Part shown: piece after piece, positions 60,030-64,000 of the stretch
Layout of the letters: every line of letters starts with the position of its first letter
How positions within the stretch are numbered: position 1 is the stretch's first letter
Origin: Muscardinus avellanarius
Lineage: Eukaryota; Chordata; Mammalia; Rodentia; Gliridae
NCBI GenBank assembly: GCA_963383645.1
Contig: OY726560.1
Span: forward strand, 70,309,023 to 70,373,022
Length of the DNA: 64,000 bases
Reading direction: 5' to 3'
Notes under the pieces: generated by a model
The model's database searches: none
What the model saw: only the letters and a program-made list of their open reading frames with translations
What the model was told of the DNA's origin: nothing
Program-made: the position numbers and the translations under genes

Positions 60030-60445
60030 AACCTAAAAAAAACTCAATTACATCATTTTCAGGGAAATGGATGGAACTGGAGGATACTATGCTAAGTGAG
60101 ATTAGTCAGATAAGAAATCAGATGCTTTCCCTAATATGTGAGAGTTAGGGAGAAATGGGTCATAGGAGTAACTCTAGATGAAAAAGGAATTCCTATAGAG
60201 GAGCAAACAAGACAACCTAAAGGAGGAGAAAGGAGGTGGGGAAGAGGAAAATTTCTAAAACACACAATGTACTTAAACGTATCGAAGTCAACCACTAAGC
60301 CAAGCAAGGGAAAGATGGATGGGGAGGGAATGGGGTGGGAATTGGGTAGGGGTTAAATCAGTGATGTGTACATGTATGTACACACAAGTTTTTTTTTTTT
60401 ACCCCAATATGATGTATGAATATAATACACCAATACAAAATTTTA
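60030..60445 (+). mobile_element. LINE-1 3' end
   Basis: Short ORF2 tail (gggaaatggatggaactgga) followed by a 3' UTR with the G-rich tract ggggagggaatggggtggga. It ends gtatgaatataatacaccaa and an A-rich tail. Its last ~190 bp match 10620-10805. Confidence 0.85.
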
Positions 60446-61077
60446 AAAAATCCAACCTAAGTAACCAAAGATCATAGAAGCCAGGAGTGGTGGTGCATGT
60501 CTTTAATCCCAGTACATCGGAGCCTGAGACAGGGATATCAAAGGCTTAAGGACAGCCCTCAGCAATTTGGTGAGATTCTTAGCAACCTTGCAACACCATT
60601 TCAAAACAATGCAAACAAAAAAAAAGTTTTTAAATGGATGGGGTATAGCTCAGAAGTAAAATGCACTTGGGTTAAATCTCCAGTATCAAGATAAATAAAT
60701 ATTGGTTTTTTGTTTTTTGTTTTTTGTTTTTGTTGGTGGTGGTGGTATGGGGTTCCTGGAAGCCCTTCTACCTCCAGGCTATACTCCCAGACCTATTTTA
60801 CACTTTTTTAAAAAAAATTTGGAAACAGGGTCTCTTAAGCCAGCACGGCTGGCTTCAAACCTGCGCCATCCTCCTATTTCCGCCTCCCAAGTGCAGGGAT
60901 TACAAGCGTGTTCCACTACACCCGGCAATAAATAAATATTAATAGAATGAGTAATAACTTGGGAAGTCTGAGAAATAAGATTCTTAACCCAGCATTGGTT
61001 GTTATGGGAAAGTCATCTGACCTCTGTTGCTGAGTATCTTTATCTGTAGGATAATGAAGGGGTTGTATTAGATGATT

Positions 61078-61350
61078 AAGATCTTTCCCAGTTTTTTGTT
61101 TTGTTTTGTTTTTTGTTTTTTTTTTGTTTTTTTTTTTTGTTTTTGGTGGTACTGGGGTTCCTGGAAGCCCTTCTACCTCCAGGCTACACTCCCAGACCTA
61201 TTTTTTATACTTTTTTTATTTGGAAACAGGGTCTCATAAGCCAGCGCGCGCGGCTAGCTTCGAACCTGTGCGATCCTCCTGTCTCTGCCTCCCAAGCGCG
61301 GGGATTACAAGCATGCGCCACCACGCCCGGCCAAGATCTTTCCCAGTTTT
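61078..61350 (-). mobile_element. Type B SINE with perfect 18-bp target duplication
   Basis: The sequence aagatctttcccagtttt occurs at 61078-61095 and 61333-61350, flanking a minus-strand SINE with a long T-rich (A-tail) end. Its preserved duplication and CpG-rich body suggest a recent insertion into an old MIR-like element. Confidence 0.93.
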
Positions 61351-61561
61351 AAATCTCATGTCATCTGGGCGTGGTGGCACACAGCTTGTGATCCCAGTGT
61401 TTGGGAGGCTGAGACAGGAGGATCGAGGTTTGCGGACAGCCTCAGCTAGTGAGGCCCTCAGCAACTTAGTAAGACCCTGTTGCAAAATAAAGAATAAAAA
61501 ATAGGGCAGGGGGTGTAGCTTGGAGGTCAAATGTCCCTGGGTTCCACCCTCAGACCTGCAA

Positions 61562-61564
61562 AAA

Positions 61565-61607
<43 letters not shown>

Positions 61608-61608
61608 G
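61562..61608. repeat. (TAAA)n SINE tail
   Basis: About 11 AAAT units after a plus SINE. Like tracts are at 22292-22338 and 24339-24372, and trinucleotide TTA tracts are at 14887-14931, 31760-31806 and 43097-43140. Confidence 0.95.
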
Positions 61609-64000
61609 GCTGGGAATGTAGCTTGGAAGTAGAATGTCCCTGAGTTCCATCCCCAGTACCCCCACCCACCCCCACACACACAAGTATTAGGAATATAATG
61701 ATTAAGATTGGATCCTGCTTTCAAGGAGCTACCAATTTAGAGAAATCAGAAATGACTAACATTTATTAATTTTTAATTTATTTGGCATTGACTTTTATTG
61801 GTTAACCTCACTGTCCTGAGCACTAGGAATTCAAAGATGAGGAAAATGTTCTTTCCTTCAGAAAGAGTACAATGAAGGGAGAGAAGTGGAAATAATAACA
61901 ATGATTTAAGTGCTGTAACAGAAATATTCAGCACTTAAATTATATACTAGTGTGCATGGAAAGATAATTATGTATGGTCACAAAGTTTGGGATCATCTTT
62001 GTGCATGGGTTGTAATACTTTTCTATTGTTTTAGGACATTTTGATTGAAGACAGCGGGGTCACAGAGAAGCTATAAATACTACTTTAAAAGTGACATTTT
62101 GCCAGGCATGGTGGCGAACGCTTGAAATCTCCACGCTTGGGAGGCAGAGACAGAAGGATCACGCAGGTTCGAAGCCAGCCTTGCTGGTTTAAGAGACCCT
62201 GTTTCCAAATAAAATATAAAAAAATAAGTCTTGGAGTGTAGCCCGGAGGTAGAAAGGTTCCATCCCCAGTACCGCCCCCCCCCCAAAAAAAAAGTGACAT
62301 TTGGTAGACAAATCACAGGTGAGGAGTTTTCAGAGATAGGAGTTGACACTCTCTATGAATCCTACACTATTGGATTCATACTCTGACTACCTGGAGTTCA
62401 GGCTACTTTCCAAAGTTTGTGTTGTGTTGTGGAAATCACATCTCTGCTCCATTAGAACATTGTTTTCTGAAGTTGAATGGAGAGTATTGATAATTAAAAT
62501 GGCTGGATGAGGCCAGAATATGAACGTTTTTGAGGTCCACGATGATTATATTGGCAAAGGGAAGCCTACAAAAGAGTTTAAAATGGGAGGATTATCCTCA
62601 GATTGTTGCTTTGGAAATAAACTCCTGCTGTCAGTAAGGAAAATGGGTTGGAATAGTGAAGAGTTATCACTTTTTATCTACTGCAATATTTTTAAGTGTT
62701 GTATGGACCAATCTAGGGCATTAAGAACAAAATGGAAAAGAGATGAAGTCTAGAATTTTTTCCGTACTGGGGATGGAACCCTTGGGCATTCTACCTCCGA
62801 GTACATTCCCAGCCCTATTTATTTAAAATATATTTTTTATTTTTTTTATTTTTTGTGGGTCTGGGGATGGAACCCAGGGGCAATCGACTTCTGAGCTACA
62901 CCCTCAGCCCTATTTTTTTATTTTTTATTTTGAAACAGGGTCTCACTGAGTTGCAAAGAACCTCACTAAATAGCTAAAGCTATCCGGGAAACTTGAGCCT
63001 CAGGCCTCAGCTTCCCTAATGCTGGGATTACAAGCATGAGCCACCACTCTCCACATTGAAGTCTAGAATTTTAAAGATTCTATGTAGTCAGGCATGGTAG
63101 TGCACTCCTGTAATTCCAGTACTTGTGAGGCTGAAACAGGTGCTCAGAAATTTAGAGAGGCTATTTCAAATACAATGGTAGAGGTGTAGTTTGGAGGTAG
63201 ACTACTCCTGGATTCAATCTCCAGTACAAAGAAGAGAAAAATTGATTGCTGGTGAGCCAGGCCCATGCATGACTGTTATCGTAGTTAGTACTTGGGAGGC
63301 TGAAAGGAGGATCATAGGTTTGAGGCCAACCTCAGCAATTTAGTGAGAATGGGTGGGAGGTAACTCAGAGGCAGAATGCCCCGGGTTCAATTCCTAGTAT
63401 CAAAAACCTGAAAACAAACAAAACAAAAAAAGATTCCGTGCTTAATGACCAGTCTGAACAACATAAGGAAGAAAATGTCAAAAGGTAAGTGGTGCCAGGC
63501 TTCGTGGCGTACTCCTGTAACCCCAGTATTTGGGAGGCTGAGACTGGAGGATTGCGGGTTCACAGACAGCCTCAGCAATTTAGTGATACCCTATTTCAAT
63601 ATAAAATATACATTAGGACTGGGGATGTGGCTCGGAGGGAGAATGCCTCTGGATTCAACCTTCAATACCAAAAAAAAAAAAAAAAAAGGAAGTGGGGTTT
63701 GAATTGGGGGTAAGCGAATGCATATGCTTTCATGGAAACAGCTGGGCATGGTGGTGTACGCTTGTAATCCCAGCATTTGGAAAGCTGAGGTGGGAGGATC
63801 ACATTTTTGCAGACAGCCTCAGCTGCTTAGCGAGGCCCTTTGCAACTCAATGAGACTGTTTCGTAATAATGAATAAAAAATAGGGCTGAGGGTGTAGCTC
63901 AGAGGTAGAATGCCCCTGGGTTCTATTAAAAAAAAAATAGGAAACTAGGAAGAAGCGTAGATAAATGATAAGGTCACTTAAGATGTGACTGACAGGCTCC

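Larger units (their letters stand above)
59298..64000. other. Upstream flank of MCMDC2: repeats, no gene found
   Basis: Contains a minus ID (about 59575-59655), minus SINE 59690-59865, L1 3' end 60030-60445 (plus), plus SINE 60482-60690, minus type B 60745-60925 and 61143-61332, plus SINEs 61367-61560, 61605-61660, 62101-62275 (type B), 63090-63225, 63252-63400, 63493-63670 and 63738-63930, and minus 62765-62815 and 62855-63055. MIR-like 60960-61095 and L2-like 61690-61900 are old. 62280-62760 is unique. No CpG island or convincing first exon was seen. Confidence 0.65.

Noticed and set aside
62520..62753. 77-codon frame in unique sequence upstream of MCMDC2
   Set aside because: No recognisable domain, no splice or promoter context, and a length expected by chance.

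Overview
The window is nuclear DNA from a mammal, most likely a non-murid rodent. It holds split vertebrate genes and ancient mammal-wide repeats (MIR, L2, CR1/L3-like). It is also packed with well over 100 SINEs that fuse a 7SL-derived B1-like half to a tRNA-derived ID half (B1-dID architecture). That architecture is known from squirrels, dormice and relatives; the species cannot be fixed from the sequence alone.

Two genes lie tail to tail. At the left edge a CpG island (about 1-430) drives a plus-strand non-coding gene identified as SNHG6 (U87HG). Its intron carries a C/D snoRNA, SNORD87 (2655-2734), with boxes C, D' and D, a terminal stem, and an antisense element to 28S rRNA. From about 4.5 to 59.3 kb on the minus strand lies the entire coding region of MCMDC2, a meiotic MCM-like AAA+ protein. 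I reconstruct 14 coding exons, all GT-AG and all in phase. They total 2046 bp, or 681 codons plus stop, which is the length I recall for the human protein. A C4 zinc site is retained, but Walker A, the Walker B acidic pair and the arginine finger are all lost, as expected for this divergent family. The 5' UTR is evidently spliced, and its first exon and promoter are not identified.

Nearly all remaining sequence is introns and flanks filled with repeats. There are two SINE forms (called A and B here). One LINE-1 is nearly full-length but internally deleted (about 45.1-51.6 kb, minus). There are many other L1 fragments, one of them 5'-inverted (11.0-11.9 kb). A 485-bp solo LTR (57599-58083) is flanked by a perfect 4-bp target duplication. 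A complete MIR lies at 53.7-53.9 kb, and there are many microsatellites, several grown from SINE tails.

No novel enzymatic, defence or mobile system was found. The features most worth a second look are: a ~200-bp inverted duplication bracketing the SNORD87 interval of SNHG6; a two-piece, partly inverted templated insertion at 30.34-30.69 kb copied from 26.7-27.9 kb; a SINE form whose ID B-box has become a near-palindrome; an inverted SINE pair tightly flanking MCMDC2 exon 13; and a (GAA)24 tract on the sense strand of MCMDC2 intron 7.
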